Of a stretch of DNA of 64,000 bases, positions 1-11,300 are shown piece after piece. The stretch is taken from contig OZ316894.1 in the NCBI GenBank assembly GCA_973895155.1, positions 6,262,001-6,326,000 of the forward strand, in the 5' to 3' direction. The translations under genes and the position numbers were made by a program. The notes under the pieces are model-generated. The model was not told where the DNA came from and did no database searches. It saw only the letters and a program-made list of their open reading frames with translations. Origin of the DNA: Marsupella aquatica. Lineage: Eukaryota; Marchantiophyta. Each line of letters starts with the position of its first letter. Position 1 is the first letter of the stretch.

Positions 1-470
1 TTGATGGCCTCTCGGATGCCGACGACGCTGTCTTTGCAAAACAGAAGATCGTCGAGTTGATTGGAAGTAGGCGTCCACAGGAACTCGCCCTTGATGAGTT
101 TGCCTCCTAAGAAAGCCGTCTTCTGCAGCTCCCACAATCGAGCGAGCTCCTGCCATTCTCGAGCTGCCCTTTCTGATTCCTCGTCCTCATAAGTCTTGAT
201 GTACTCAGTTGCCCGTTCGAACAGGCATCCCCAGAAATGTGCCGCTTGATTGACGTTGCTCATACCCTCCTTAGGTCGATCGTCGGTATCTACTCTCTCC
301 CCGAGTGCTTGCCTAAGCAGCTGACAGTAGTTGGCCTCCCATAGTCGTCTGCCTAGTTCGTGCTCGCAAATGAGCCACCATCTCCTGCAAGCGCTCCTTA
401 CCCCTCTCCTCTACCGGTCCTTCTTCCCGTTGATCCTTCCTAGCCGCCGACGCTTAACGCGCCCTAACCC
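1..470 (-). pseudogene. gag-like retroelement fragment (left window edge)
   Basis: Read right to left, a frame rich in charged residues runs from about 470 to 370 (it includes KERLQEMVAHL). Coding character then shifts to a second frame that stays open from about 409 to the window edge (it includes LWEANYCQLLRQAL and ELARLWELQKTAFLGGK). One frameshift between them means the copy is broken. The second part resembles in layout the gag-like protein encoded on the minus strand at 9.2-11.9 kb, with a helix-rich segment ending in a lysine/glycine turn and a Trp/Thr motif. I infer the same element family. No catalytic domain is visible. The rest of the element lies outside the window. Confidence 0.45.
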
Positions 471-1649
471 TAATCGAGTTTTCACCCTCAGCGTCCTTAC
501 CTCCGGCCTCGGCCCGGGTTCCATGGTTGCCCCTAATGGTTTATATTTTCCTTGTTTTGTCCCTATACTAAGGTGTTCCTAGGGTGCCTTCCTGGTTTAC
601 CCACTTAACTGGCCGAGTGATTCCTGTCTAGGCATCACAAGCCCCAACATGCTCAACAACTTTTGTGTGAGGCTATTCTAAGGTGAGAGTCTTACACTTC
701 CACACATTTCAATTCTAGAGTGCGAATTTGTATATGTAATCTATAGTGGCTGGAATAACAAATTCCAAAAGCCAATTCTTTCCAGAGCTGGTGATTTAGG
801 ATGTTTAAGTTAAGCAAGCCACCTGAGCCCCCTTTCTGCGGACAGTGAAGCTGCTGATTGAAGCGGATCTCTTGGCTGAACAGGGGACCTTGCGCCAAGG
901 AGGGGGGAGTCACTTCAGAGAGATGGACGGACTCTGCAACTGAGCCCGTCTACTTTTCTTCCAAAAAACTAGACTTTGTCGGAGTTGCAAACATCAATCA
1001 ATCGACTACAAAGGCGTTGCAGCGCATCCAAGTCATTGGTGAGTTTCTCTAACATAGATCACAACTTTGATAGGTTGCCTCTTGTTGCCCTTTTCCTTCT
1101 CTTACTCGGTGTCTGGGAGCGCTCGTTTGAGTCGTCAATTCATTCGGCAACTACAGCAGGTTGAAGCGTTTTGTTACAGCTCTGAAGAGCAACCTTCTTA
1201 GCTGTATTTATTAATTAACACTGTCTCGTTCAGGTGGTTTGCAACTAGGTCGCAGCATGTTCTCAAGCTCCCGCGTATAACTCTTAGGTCTACTAAAACT
1301 GTGTCTCGTTTTCGTTCGCTACTACGGTTGGGATAAGCATTTGTCAATGCCCAACACATAAATCTTAGCTTTCTAAACACTCTGTCTGTGCACGGGTTTT
1401 TCCAGCATTTAGTGATCTTCGAATTTGACTTACTGAAATTTCTGAAATGATTGCTTCTACAGGTCAGTTGAACTTGTCTATGCCGATCGCGACTCCCGGT
1501 TATTAGTGTCGAACAAGCAGCTGAAAATAACTAAGAACCTCTCCGGTTTCGTTATCACCCTGTTCCGTGCGATTTCTTGCTACGGACAAGGGCCCTGCGG
1601 ACGGGCGGACAGCAATTTGTTAAAGGGGGCCTCACTTCGCTCGACAATC
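471..1649. other. intergenic DNA, no gene recognised
   Basis: No conserved gene was recognised. A 60-residue plus-strand stretch ending near 1050 has fair codon texture but is flanked by stops in all frames and matches no family I know. A short telomere-like run (CCCTAACCCTAA) lies at about 461-474. The last bases before 1650 may be the 5' UTR of the retrocopied SmE mRNA. Confidence 0.4.
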
Positions 1650-1890
1650 ATGGCGACCACCAAAGTTTATTATTTTTTGGTTTCTGCAAAGTAAATCAAG
1701 GATTCAGATTTGGTTGTTCGAGCAGAAGGACCTCAGAATAGAGGGACGCATCATCGGTTTTGATGAATACATGAATTTGGTCCTCGAGGATGCCGAGGAA
1801 ATCTCATTAAAGAAGAAGACGCGGAAACCTCTTGGTCAAATTCTCCTCAAAGGTGATAATATCACACTGATGATGAACACGGGCAAGTGA
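1650..1890 (+). pseudogene. processed pseudogene of spliceosomal SmE (SNRPE)
   Basis: The sequence opens with ATG and MATTKV, the start of plant SmE. About ten codons are then missing and the frame shifts. From about 1667 the SmE body continues in one uninterrupted frame to TGA at 1888: the Sm1 stretch ([20 protein letters not shown]), [14 protein letters not shown], the basic KKKTRKPLG and the Sm2 motif [13 protein letters not shown]. Plant SmE genes normally contain introns and this copy has none, so I read it as a retrocopy damaged by a deletion. SmE is a core protein of the Sm ring on U1, U2, U4 and U5 snRNAs. No poly-A tail is obvious downstream. Loss of function is inferred from the shift right after MATTKV, which would give a 14-residue peptide. 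Confidence 0.85.
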
Positions 1891-3222
1891 CCACCGTTTC
1901 TTTCCTTAGGATATTTACTGTCAACAGTTTCCTTGTCCTTAGTCCACCACTTACAATGGTTCACCTGCCACCTCTTGAGATTTCTCATAGCGGTCACAGG
2001 GACTAATGTCTATTGGGGTGGGAGCAGTAGTAATCACTAGAACCTGATAGTGTCTGAGTTGTTCTGGCTGTTGGATAATATACAACCTATCGGAAGGCCC
2101 CCTTCCAGCAAGTTTTGTAGGGTTAGGATGCCAATTCTGGAAGCTGTTCATGTCTTTTTGTGAAAAGTTGACAACCAGGAGTAAGAGCTTGTTCTTTCCA
2201 AGGTTTTTCGGGCTCACAGACAAGATGGCTGTTCAATTCTTATACTCATGATGATCTTCCCAACATAAAATAAATAAAAAATAAAAAGATCACAACTTTG
2301 ATTGTTGTAGACCTCTAAGGTATGCAGTACGATAGGGATCCGAGTGAAGTTGTCCCAAAATTATCGTATGAACTTGAGTTGCCAACAGGTCCCATTAAAA
2401 ATAAATGCCAGTATTCAAAGTTGTTGTCTGCCTATCACTACGCTCTATTGGTAGTTGTGATATCTTGCAAGTACTTCTCTCCTTGTCTTGGCTGTTTTTC
2501 ATGTGTTGTCAATCTGGTTGCCATGGTGCGTTGTAAATACTCGAAAGGCTTGAAGTGTGAAGTCTCTCGAAAGGCCTGCCAAAGGTATTCCTCTAGATTG
2601 CGATTGGACAGCACTTGAGCAATTGGAAGCTGGTCGTGGAAGAGCAGGAGTGGAAAACCTGACGCTTGCAATCTTGTAGGTATTTTGGAGCTTGCAGCTC
2701 GGCAATCCGGAATTGCACTTGAAATTCTCTTATGAATGTCCTACGTGCTTGCATTTTCAATTGCATGCTGAATTGTTTTTTCTGTCATGTTTTTGCCTGT
2801 TCTTCCCTGCCTTGCTATATTGTCACTTGCATGTGGTTATAAGGTTATGTGGCCTCCTAGTGGTGATTATTTAGCCATCTATAAGCTCCATTGATCTTGT
2901 AACTCGTCAACATTCTTTCATTCCCCTCACGGCCTCCAATGCACCCACAATGTTGCTCTTGAACTCCATTGCCTCCTTAGCTCCTAAAACCCCTATTGCA
3001 TGCGCTAAACCTGTAGACAATGTCCTTGGCCCGCTTCATGTAATAGACAGTGAATGCCTGCGAAACCTCAGCTTCCTTCCTCACTGTTACTGTCTGTCTA
3101 GTACCTTTAAGACACAGTTTTAATTCTCTGAGCCCTTAATTCCAATGTTGTTACTCGGGCAGGGACTGACTACATCCCTTTAACATTGAGAGAGACATAT
3201 GAACCTGGGGAGATGCAATATG
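1891..3222. other. intergenic / element DNA without a recognised gene
   Basis: A minus-strand frame of 90 codons (2223-1951) is open and has plausible codon use, but I do not recognise it and see no partner exon. A 24-bp sequence at 2866-2889 recurs exactly at about 15197-15220, next to the second Transposase_24-type locus. This suggests that both stretches belong to the same element family. Confidence 0.35.
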
Positions 3223-3424
3223 ATGAGGTTGATGATGTGCAATAGGCAGCGGCTGAAGATTCACTTTGATGAGGTTGAGGATGACTACATGCACATAGTC
3301 ACAGAACGGGAATTGCTTCCCGAAATGATGTTTTGGTCATGTCCATATGCATGAAATTGATTGATACTTTGAATTTAGTGTGCTCATTTAGCCTGGGTTT
3401 GGTTGTGGATGCTATGCAGAAACT

Positions 3425-6342
3425 ATGGGGGAAGAGGGTGAAGACATGGAGACAGACATGGGGCTTGGAGAGTGGGGTGAAGAGGAAAGATTAGATATGG
3501 ATGGACATCCAGATGCAGGGGGCTCACAGAAAAATGCACCTGTGCAGGATGCACAGGGCCCTGATCAAGTGCTAGGTAGGTGGGCAGCCAGAGAGAAATC
3601 ACGTAATCCATACCCTAGAAGGAGCCAAAGTTATTGGCAAGGGACGCCTGATGATTATGATGATGACTACGATGGAGCAGAAGATGGATGGGGTGAATAT
3701 GAATGCCCAGAGCGTGGTAGAGATGGGTACAGAGGGCAATGGAAAGATCAGGAGGATGATTGGACAAGTAAGTGCTTTGTGCTAGTGATTTTGTGATGGT
3801 AGTAGAAATTGTAGCTCAATATGGAATTATCTGATATCTAGGGCAAAGAGTGTATCTAACCGGTCCATGAGTGTGGCATGTGCCTGTTGGTGAATGCAGA
3901 CTCTGATTGGGACAATCACGAAAACAACAAAGGCCATCCACGTTCAGATAGGAGGCAATCATTCACAGGCAGGAGAAACGGCCCTAATTCATCAAGACAA
4001 GGCAATTGGACAGATGGTCCAGAACCATCTATGCGCCCAGGGAGAGGTAACTTGGTCATTGCAAAATTGCTCTGAAGCTCAGTGTATATTTGGCAGCAAA
4101 ATTTATGCTTCATACTTAAAAAATGGTTCACGTAAATGTGCAGGGACTCCACGGAGGTTTGCACAATGCGCTCTAGGCCGTGGTGCAGGCCGTGGGGGCC
4201 CAGGCCGTGGGGGGACACCAGGCCATGGAGGGACACCTAGTAGCGCTTCAGGGAGTACCAAGGCAGGAGACAGTAACAAATTTGGTAAAGTAGAAGTGAA
4301 TTCCGATGGTTGGATAACTCCCACATGTGATGGTAAGAACCGCTGGCATTCTAACTTGAGAGGAGAAGTATTGCACTGGTTAGATTTGAGCATTACAGAG
4401 TTTAGGAGTCAGAACAAAGCCGATTGGGCTACTATTTGCAAGGACATTCTTGAACGGTGGGAGTATGTTGGTAATAATGGTAAGGGCCCAGTTGAAGATT
4501 GCATATCAGATTATGCAATGAGGATTTTGAAACAAGAGAGACATAGGTTGAAAAGGATGTGGATAGACAATGGTTCTAACAGGAGAATGCCAGCACCCCC
4601 ATCATTGGAACTGGATCAATGGACACGGTTAATCAAAGGGTTCATGTCAGAGGCTGGGCAGAGCAAGAGTGAACTGATGTCAAATGCTCGAGGCAAAGTG
4701 AAACACCTTTCACAGGCTGGGAGAGGAAGTTATGCTCCAGTGAAAGAACAACTGGTAAGGCATGTCTGATAGTAAGCGTAGCCTATCACTAATCATCTTG
4801 CTACTATTATTGCATTTTCATTGACAATCAACAGTTGCTTTAATTCATATGTATGTTGATGTGGCATACAGAAGAAATTGACAGGTGAAGAACCATCAGC
4901 ACAAGAAGTGAGAGAGGAGTTCATGAAACAAAGGAGTGAGGTGACAAGTGTGACTTCCAAACAGGTGATTATGTTGTAATTCTGTGATGTTCGATAGCAT
5001 CAGAAGGAAATGTAGTAGAAAGTAAGCAACCAGTTCTTGGGGACAGTTATCTGAGATATGTAAGTTGTGTGATTACAGGGAACTGTTACAACTCTTGCAG
5101 AGATGTGTGAACGGTTGAAGTCATTAGAGTGTGGACTTCCTCGAGTGGAAAGTAAATTGGGTGATCGTTTGGATATTTTGGAGGCATCTGTAGCAAACCT
5201 ACTTGCATCAGTGGAATCTAATTTCAAGCTTGTGATTGAGAAATTGGGTGGTTCTCAGCCAAACAATGAGGGCAACCTTGTACAAAGTGTGCCCTTGTTA
5301 ACAAAAAAGGGAATTGGCAAATCTGACACAGGTATGGAAATGACACCGGCCCATTGTTCATTGTGTCCTATGTTCAAATATTAGAAGTGGGTTTTCATGA
5401 ATTGAGTGAATGGTTTGAATGCAGGAAGAGTGGAGGCATCGAAGGGCCCTGTAATCAGTAAGCAGAAGGGCAAGAAGGTTGTTGAGATAGGTAACCTGCT
5501 ATGATCCAGTAGATTACATTTGAAAAGTGCATGGAGTTTTGTGAAGCTTAAGCCGATTGGAGGTAATCTTTTCTGTAAGAACTGGTTGGATCAACTGGGA
5601 TCTGAAGTGACATCATGATTAACTTGCTTCAGGTGACTCAAAGAGCAATAATGAAAAGGATGTGCCCAGTGCCTCAGTGACCATAGCCAAGGAGGTATCA
5701 GGTAAGCTGATGCTTTAAATTCCTCTATATGAATGTTGAGAGACAATTCAATGGTTAATAGATTCAACCTGAATATTGTGGTGTGTTTATTGATCAGCAG
5801 AAGCAGACATGGAGGATATGGCAATGGCAAAGAAGGGGAAGAAGGTTGTTCATAATGGTAAGGAGATAGTGACAACTTTGTGGTTGGTGACATGTACATG
5901 TAGCACATGTGATGAGTGATTCACTTATGTTGGACAATGGCACTGAATTGTAGTTGATGCAGAGTTGTCAGACTCTCAACCAAGTGGGAGCAGGGTGAAG
6001 CGACGTCGAAATTTGGGAGCAACATTGGATGCAAGTAAGATTGTAGATGCTTCAATTGAAGCAAGTACAATGTTGGCATATACTGAGATGATGTCGCAGG
6101 GAAATCCTACTACACAATCGGAAGTGTCAAATATGGATGCAGATTCTTTGAAGAAGAGTGTAGCCAATTCTCGATCACCAGCACAAAACACTCGTGCCAA
6201 AGTCATGACTCGCAACCAAGGTATGAATAATGTCATGTATAAGCCACCCAAGAAAGCCAAGAAAAACAGCCAGGGTAAGGTGGAGGTGATAGCCATAGCA
6301 GAGCCAGTCCATAATCTTCAATCATGGGAGGATGACTCATAG
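3425..6342 (+). CDS. Transposase_24-type protein of a CACTA (En/Spm) element, nine exons
   Basis: Exons 3425-3767, 3900-4046, 4144-4754, 4872-4964, 5079-5331, 5425-5490, 5633-5701, 5798-5857 and 5954-6342 join in phase with GT-AG introns, giving 676 residues. The N-terminus is acidic and Gly/Arg-rich. Exon 3 then carries a conserved block (WHSNLRGEVLHWLDLSI to the exon end) whose tail SNARGKVKHLSQAGRGSY, followed by LTGEEPSAQEV in exon 4, fits the Transposase_24 pattern seen in plant Ptta/En/Spm proteins. Exon 5 is coiled-coil-like, and the last exons are Lys/Ser-rich and nuclear in character. An acceptor at 3418-3419 allows an upstream exon; a 43-codon frame at 3223-3354 is a weak candidate. 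A CACTA-type terminus lies at about 7329, so I place this gene inside that element. It could also be a domesticated relative. It does not encode the catalytic DDE transposase. Confidence 0.72.
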
Positions 6343-6358
6343 GTATGTGTGGGTACAG

Positions 6359-6558
6359 GCATTTTGTGACCGGATCATGCTAAATTCCATGGCAAAATGG
6401 TCCCCGATGACCATGTGGTAGTGTTGTTGACTATAGTGATTGTATCTGATTGTAATTTGCCATTTCCGAATAGAGATGATGATCCACCTCAGGAAATAAT
6501 TGCAGATGTAGTAGGATCTCTTGTGCTCTGGCCATCAGAGTGTGTTAGTCTGCAGTGA
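6359..6558 (+). pseudogene. C-terminal exon with DUF8039-like domain, closed by one stop codon
   Basis: A second splice choice exists for the gene above. A good donor at 6275 (CAGG|GTAAGG) and an acceptor at 6357-6358 join codon phases exactly and lead into a frame running to TGA at 6556-6558. It reads GIL, stop (6367-6369), then PDHAKFHGKMVPDDHVVV, CNLPFPN, DPPQEIIADVV and GSLVLWPSECV. The HG, VPDDxVxV and LVLWP elements match the DUF8039-type domain that often ends plant En/Spm-associated proteins. The stop is TGA where the second locus (16.3 kb) has an Arg-type position (GKLRLEHITFH), so CGA to TGA is likely. Without this splice the protein ends at WEDDS (6342). Confidence 0.6.
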
Positions 6559-6849
6559 CTGAATGCAAGTGTAGATAGAACCATGTGAATTGTGTTACAT
6601 TTTGACATTGCCTTGGAAAGATCCAAGAAATATCTGTACCAATTTTTCCATTTGGTAAAGAGGATGACGGATTCGTTATCATTATGTGTGACATGTATAT
6701 ATTTCTGAATTCTGTGTGTATGTATGAAACAAGTGATTGATGTCAAACTATGGCTGTAAGGTGACCATTGGATGATACTAGAATCTGTTTTGTATCATTT
6801 CAATATTAGTGTGTATGGTAGTTTCATGCTTTGTGACCTTATAGAGTGA

Positions 6850-7329
6850 GTTCATTTACAGTACACAAAAAAACATGAATGGAATGTCTTATTTGTGCAC
6901 ATTCCAAGTAGTATAGTGGGGTCTTCATCACTCATTTCGAGTTGACATGAAAGACTTATACATACCCCACTAAGTATCTCCTTTAGTCGTTTTATAGACC
7001 CACAAAGTAAACTTAAAGACTACCCTCCATAACCTGTTTAGTCCTTCCCAACAACTCACCATCGCACCCCTTAAAAGACTGAAAATGACTCACCAAAGCT
7101 ACCCAAACAAAGACTACAATAGACTGAAAATCCAGTCTGTTAAACGACTCGTGAACCAGTTCTATAAAGGACTCAGTTGATTATAGTAACAAAACATACG
7201 ACTCACAGTCCTATAAAGGACTGGAGTCCTATAAAGGACTGGAGTCCTTCCCAGTCATTTCCGAGTCCTATACGGTACTACATAGTCGTTTAATGGGGTC
7301 TAAATACCCCCCGGTTTCTACTAGTTGCT
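6850..7329 (+). mobile_element. right terminal region of a CACTA element
   Basis: The stretch ends in CCCCGGTTTCTACTAGT (7312-7328), whose reverse complement ACTAGTAGAAACCGGGG is a CACTA-superfamily terminus lacking its first C. The subterminal 400 bp are packed with GACT/AGTC words and with two copies of the palindrome AGTCCTATAAAGGACT (about 7210-7245), as expected for transposase-binding subterminal repeats. The same 17-bp terminus occurs at 21911-21937. The left end of this element was not found in the window. Just right of the end, the methylase-like frame begins abruptly, so the element probably inserted into that gene. Confidence 0.6.
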
Positions 7330-7336
7330 CGCGTCT

Positions 7337-8307
7337 GCTGATCCTCCTTTTGATTCGGCTAGCTGCAAGGAGTCAATATTGGCATCTCTAGCCATTGTTG
7401 ATTTGACCCATACTGGAAAACCGGTTTGGATGTAGTCCAAAATCTTGAACTTCTTGAAGATCGTCGTGAATATCCCAACAAATGATCTGGTAACAGTTGT
7501 TTTTGTTCGTCCTGGTATTATTCTTGCAAGAATAATTGAAGCTGTTCGAGATCTCCCGGAGAACTATAATGCGCACCTTGAATATGGTTCGTTCATGAGG
7601 AGTTCTATGGTTAATGCTCCTTCGCAACACATGAGAGGCGATGCGGACATGGTTCTTTTCCTTGGCGTCTCCCAAGATTGGGTTCTTGACTGGGAAAAGC
7701 ATTTCAAGGATTTTACCGGTCACTTTGTGTTGGAGGAGTCCGACCTCGAGGAGACAATCAAGCCAGTCGAGAGGATTATTCCGATATTTCGAAGGATGAT
7801 ATGCAGGAGAAAAAAGGGACACATTGATCTCACGACTTGAAGGCCTTGTTCCTTTCAAATTGACGACTGGACGGCCATTCACATTGAATATTAAGCCCAG
7901 TCGCATCCTACAGAGTTTTATTCATGCATTTTCTTCGAGGGAGGAAATTGTCCTGGATTTTTTCACAGGAGGGCAGGTACTGAAGAATGCATTGATGCTT
8001 GAGCGTGAGTGTTTTTCATTCTGCTCTGACCGTGAGGATGTCTCTGACCTCACGGCTTATGCAGAGAATCTTAAATTGTTAGTTCCGGTTGCACAGTTTG
8101 CCAAATCATTGTGGAAACCTCCTGGCCTTGAAGGGAGTTCGACTCAGAACTCCAATGCTAGTGGAGCAAAAGAGGGCCAGCATTATCAGATTGCCGGTAC
8201 AGTTTTACATTACGCCGGGGTGGAAGCGGAGGAAAAGTTTCTAAGTTCCATTGGGGAGATGAGTATTGGTCCATCAGTCGTTCCAATTGCAAGTCGCGAA
8301 GGATTTC
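7337..8307 (+). pseudogene. DNA methylase-like domain (beta-class N4/N6 type), 5' part of a broken gene
   Basis: The frame opens at the CACTA end with ADPPF (motif IV; DPPF codons 7340-7351). It crosses a TAG at 7433-7435 and continues through FLKIVVNIPTNDLVTVVFV, a DxxG-poor middle and DWEKHFKDFTGHFVLEESD. A 1-base shift at the A6 run near 7812 moves to a second frame with KPSRILQSFIHAF and VLDFFTGG, equivalent to motifs X and I (typically VLDPFAGSG). The order IV, then X/I, is that of beta-class N4-cytosine/N6-adenine methyltransferases. Known: methylases of this fold have been reported in bryophytes. Inferred: this copy is inactive because of the stop, the shift and the lost 5' part. The frame is cut at 8307 by an insertion and resumes at 12151. 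Confidence 0.6.
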
Positions 8308-11300
8308 TGTCGCACCCCTACCCTGGGCCTTAAATCCGGGTTAGTGTCGTGGTGCGACCTCGACCACCAGTAGGGGTGAGGGTTCGGGCAAGGAGGTGTG
8401 TAGTGACCTTCAATAGCCCTAAGTCGGGCTAAGCTGCTATACTTACTGGTATAACACTCGCATAATTCGTACTTGTCATAGGTATATTTATTTTCCACCG
8501 CTGGAATTTTCCCTCAGTTAGTGACGCGGACTAACTCCCGACTTGGGGCTTTTCAAGCCATCGACGTGATAGGACCTTGTGACATGCAATGAGTGGCAAT
8601 CCCTACCATTAGTCCGCACCCGGTACGTCCCTTAAAATGGCGCCTTTGCCCGGACAAAGCATACACACAACACCAGTTACTCTCAGAGACATTAAGGGGA
8701 AAAGACTACATTTACTTAGCGAAGCATCAGTTTACATGGTTGACTCGACTTCAAAGGGGGTCAGCAGGCCCAACGGCAGTCGATGCCCAGTCTCTACGAG
8801 GCCCTGCCTCACACTTGCCCAGCAAGCTCGACTCTGGCTCTCACTCCTTGGTACGCTCTGACCCTACTCAGGCCGGGACTCCCCGTGCCTCGCCTTTCTT
8901 CTGCTGAGATAACTAAGCCTTCTCCCCCTTCCCATCGCGGAAGGGGAAGCCTAAATACTACCATAGCGGAAGAGAACCGGAGGATACTACCTTCCGGGGT
9001 ACTACCTACTGACTAACTAACTGCTGACTACCGGTCGCGCTGTACTGACCGGTTGACCGTCGACTACGAGTGTGCCAACCGGAATGGCAGCGGCCAAGCC
9101 TATTGACAAACTCTAGTCCGTTGATGGACTCAATCCTACGTTGGCTGATCCTAACTGACCGGCCCTAATTCTTCCTACTGCCGCTAATCAGTGCCTAATG
9201 ACAGTCATTCTGTCGTTACGCCTAACTAAAAGATGCCGCTGACTTAACCGCCTCGCGCGGCGCCTGCTTCTGCCCTTCGCTAACTACCCCTTTCGTGTGT
9301 GTAGTGGTTGGACCAGGGCTGGTCCCCTTGTCGGGGCGAGACCTCGAGCCGCCTTGATCAGAGGTGGGCCCAGGTTTTCCCCGCTGGAGGACGAGCAGGG
9401 TGACGCGGTCCTGCAAAGCCTTGTTGTCCCGTAATGCTTCCTCCGCCTCGTTTGCAGCTTCGTCGGCTTCAGTCTGGAGCCGCGCCACCTCCAAGTTGAG
9501 CTGGTCGATGGCGTCGCGATGGACCTGGTCCTGCGCTAGCAATTTATCTCGTTCGGCAGAGAGACTAGCCACCTGTTGTGCTGCCTGCAGGAATTGTTTG
9601 TTGAGGTCGGTCAGGCTGGTAACCCGAGCCAAAGATTCTGAGCGTAATTGAAGCACGGTGTCGTCCAGCTTCTTGAGTTTGGCCTGCGCTCCGCTTAACT
9701 CTTGGGTTAGTCCGTCCCTCTGTTCAACAGTGCGGACTAAATCCTCACGGCGGGTCGTTGCCTCCTCCTCGAGGTGCTCTACCAGCATCTGGAGACGCCC
9801 GATCTCATTCCCCTTCGCCATGAGTTCTTCTTCCAAGCGGCTGACGATCCGTGGTTGGTGCTCTAACATGAAGAAGGATGGTTGAAAGTACGCCGAGACT
9901 TGTTGTCCGATGTATGTCGCCAACTCCCCAGACATAGTCTGGCTAAACTTCTGGACCAGGTCGTAGGCCATGGTCCCCGGGGCTACTTGGTAGTCCTCCA
10001 TCCTCTCGGGTACCGGTGGTTCCTCGGCAGGGGCAATGAGCTCCTCCGTAGTCAGCGCTGGGGAGGGGAAGGTTTCTTCAGGTGGTGGAGGGATTGGGGG
10101 TGGTTGTACTGCAGGTAGCGGAGGCTCAACGGAAGGAGGCGGTGGAATTTCCACAGGGGGCGGTTGCAAAGTATTAGTCGGGGCTTCCGGCTCGGGGTTT
10201 GTCCGAGGGACAGTAGTTCGCGTAGTCGGGGTTGCCTCCTCTGGGGCGGGGGTGACATTACCCGGGGCTGAAGTGGCCGTATTCTTTCCTCTGGCCTCCC
10301 GCCGTGCCTTGTACCAGGCGAGGATAATGGCGATATGACTCCCCAAGTAAGTCTTCCCTCCAATAGCCATACCACCCTGAGCCCGCTTCAGCTCCCCCGA
10401 GAATCTTCGGTAGAAGAATTGGGCCCAGTTTCATCGTTTGTACTGTTCCACCTGCACTATCGTGCAGAGGGAAATCTCGGATCATGGCTCAATCATGTGT
10501 AGGGTAGTCCGTATGAAGTTAAGCCGCTCCATACAGGTTAAGTTGGTGCACGCCCCCTGCTTGTATCCGTTGTCCGTCTTACCCTCGGGTTTGAAGTGCC
10601 GCGGCGTATACTCCTTATCCCAAATTCGGATTTCCACCGGCACCGGCCCGGTTGGTAGGCCGAAAATTTGCGTTAACCGATGCTCCGTGAGTGATAAGGT
10701 CTGCCCCGAAACCTTGGTGGTTGACGCATCAGTGTCGAAATTGGAGATGAACTCACAAATCTCCTTCGGGCCGGCGGCACACGGCCTCCATAGTAAGTGG
10801 GCGAACCGCTCCAACTGATGCTCCTTGAGATAGTCCGCATGTTCGAGTTTCTTGATCGCGATCTAGACTACCTCGGGGACGCGGATTACCTGTAATAAGT
10901 TGGACTTCGGGTTATCCGGGGGCCGTCAGGTCTGGTTGGTCGGGGGGTTTGCCGGGGCAGGCGCAGGCGCGGCGTCGGTCCGTGTTGATTCGGGGGCCAT
11001 CGTAGTCCTTGACCGCTTACGAGGACGCTATTCGAGTTGCAGACTAGCTCGCTCGGAACCCAAAGAACACTCCGCGTTGATTACTAGACGGACTTGGGAC
11101 TGGTTCGGCGGTACTCCGGTGGTCATCGGTTGAGGCGCTGGGGTAGCCATATCCCAGTTGAAGGCGTTGGAGCTTTCCCCGAGGAACGTGAGATTACGCG
11201 CCGCTTCCCATTGTCTGCTGATGTCTTCTTGGCGCTTTTCGGCTGCGATCTGCTGGTCTAGGTACCCCAGAATCTTGTCGAACTCCGCTTGAGTAAGCCG

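Noticed and set aside
7388-7906. Minus-strand frame of 172 codons over the methylase-like region
   Set aside because: Antisense shadow; the plus strand carries DPPF and VLDFFTGG motifs in family order.
10036-10338. Plus-strand Gly/Ser-rich frame
   Set aside because: It is the antisense shadow of the Pro-rich part of the gag-like frame at 9222-11738, which has coherent domains on the minus strand.
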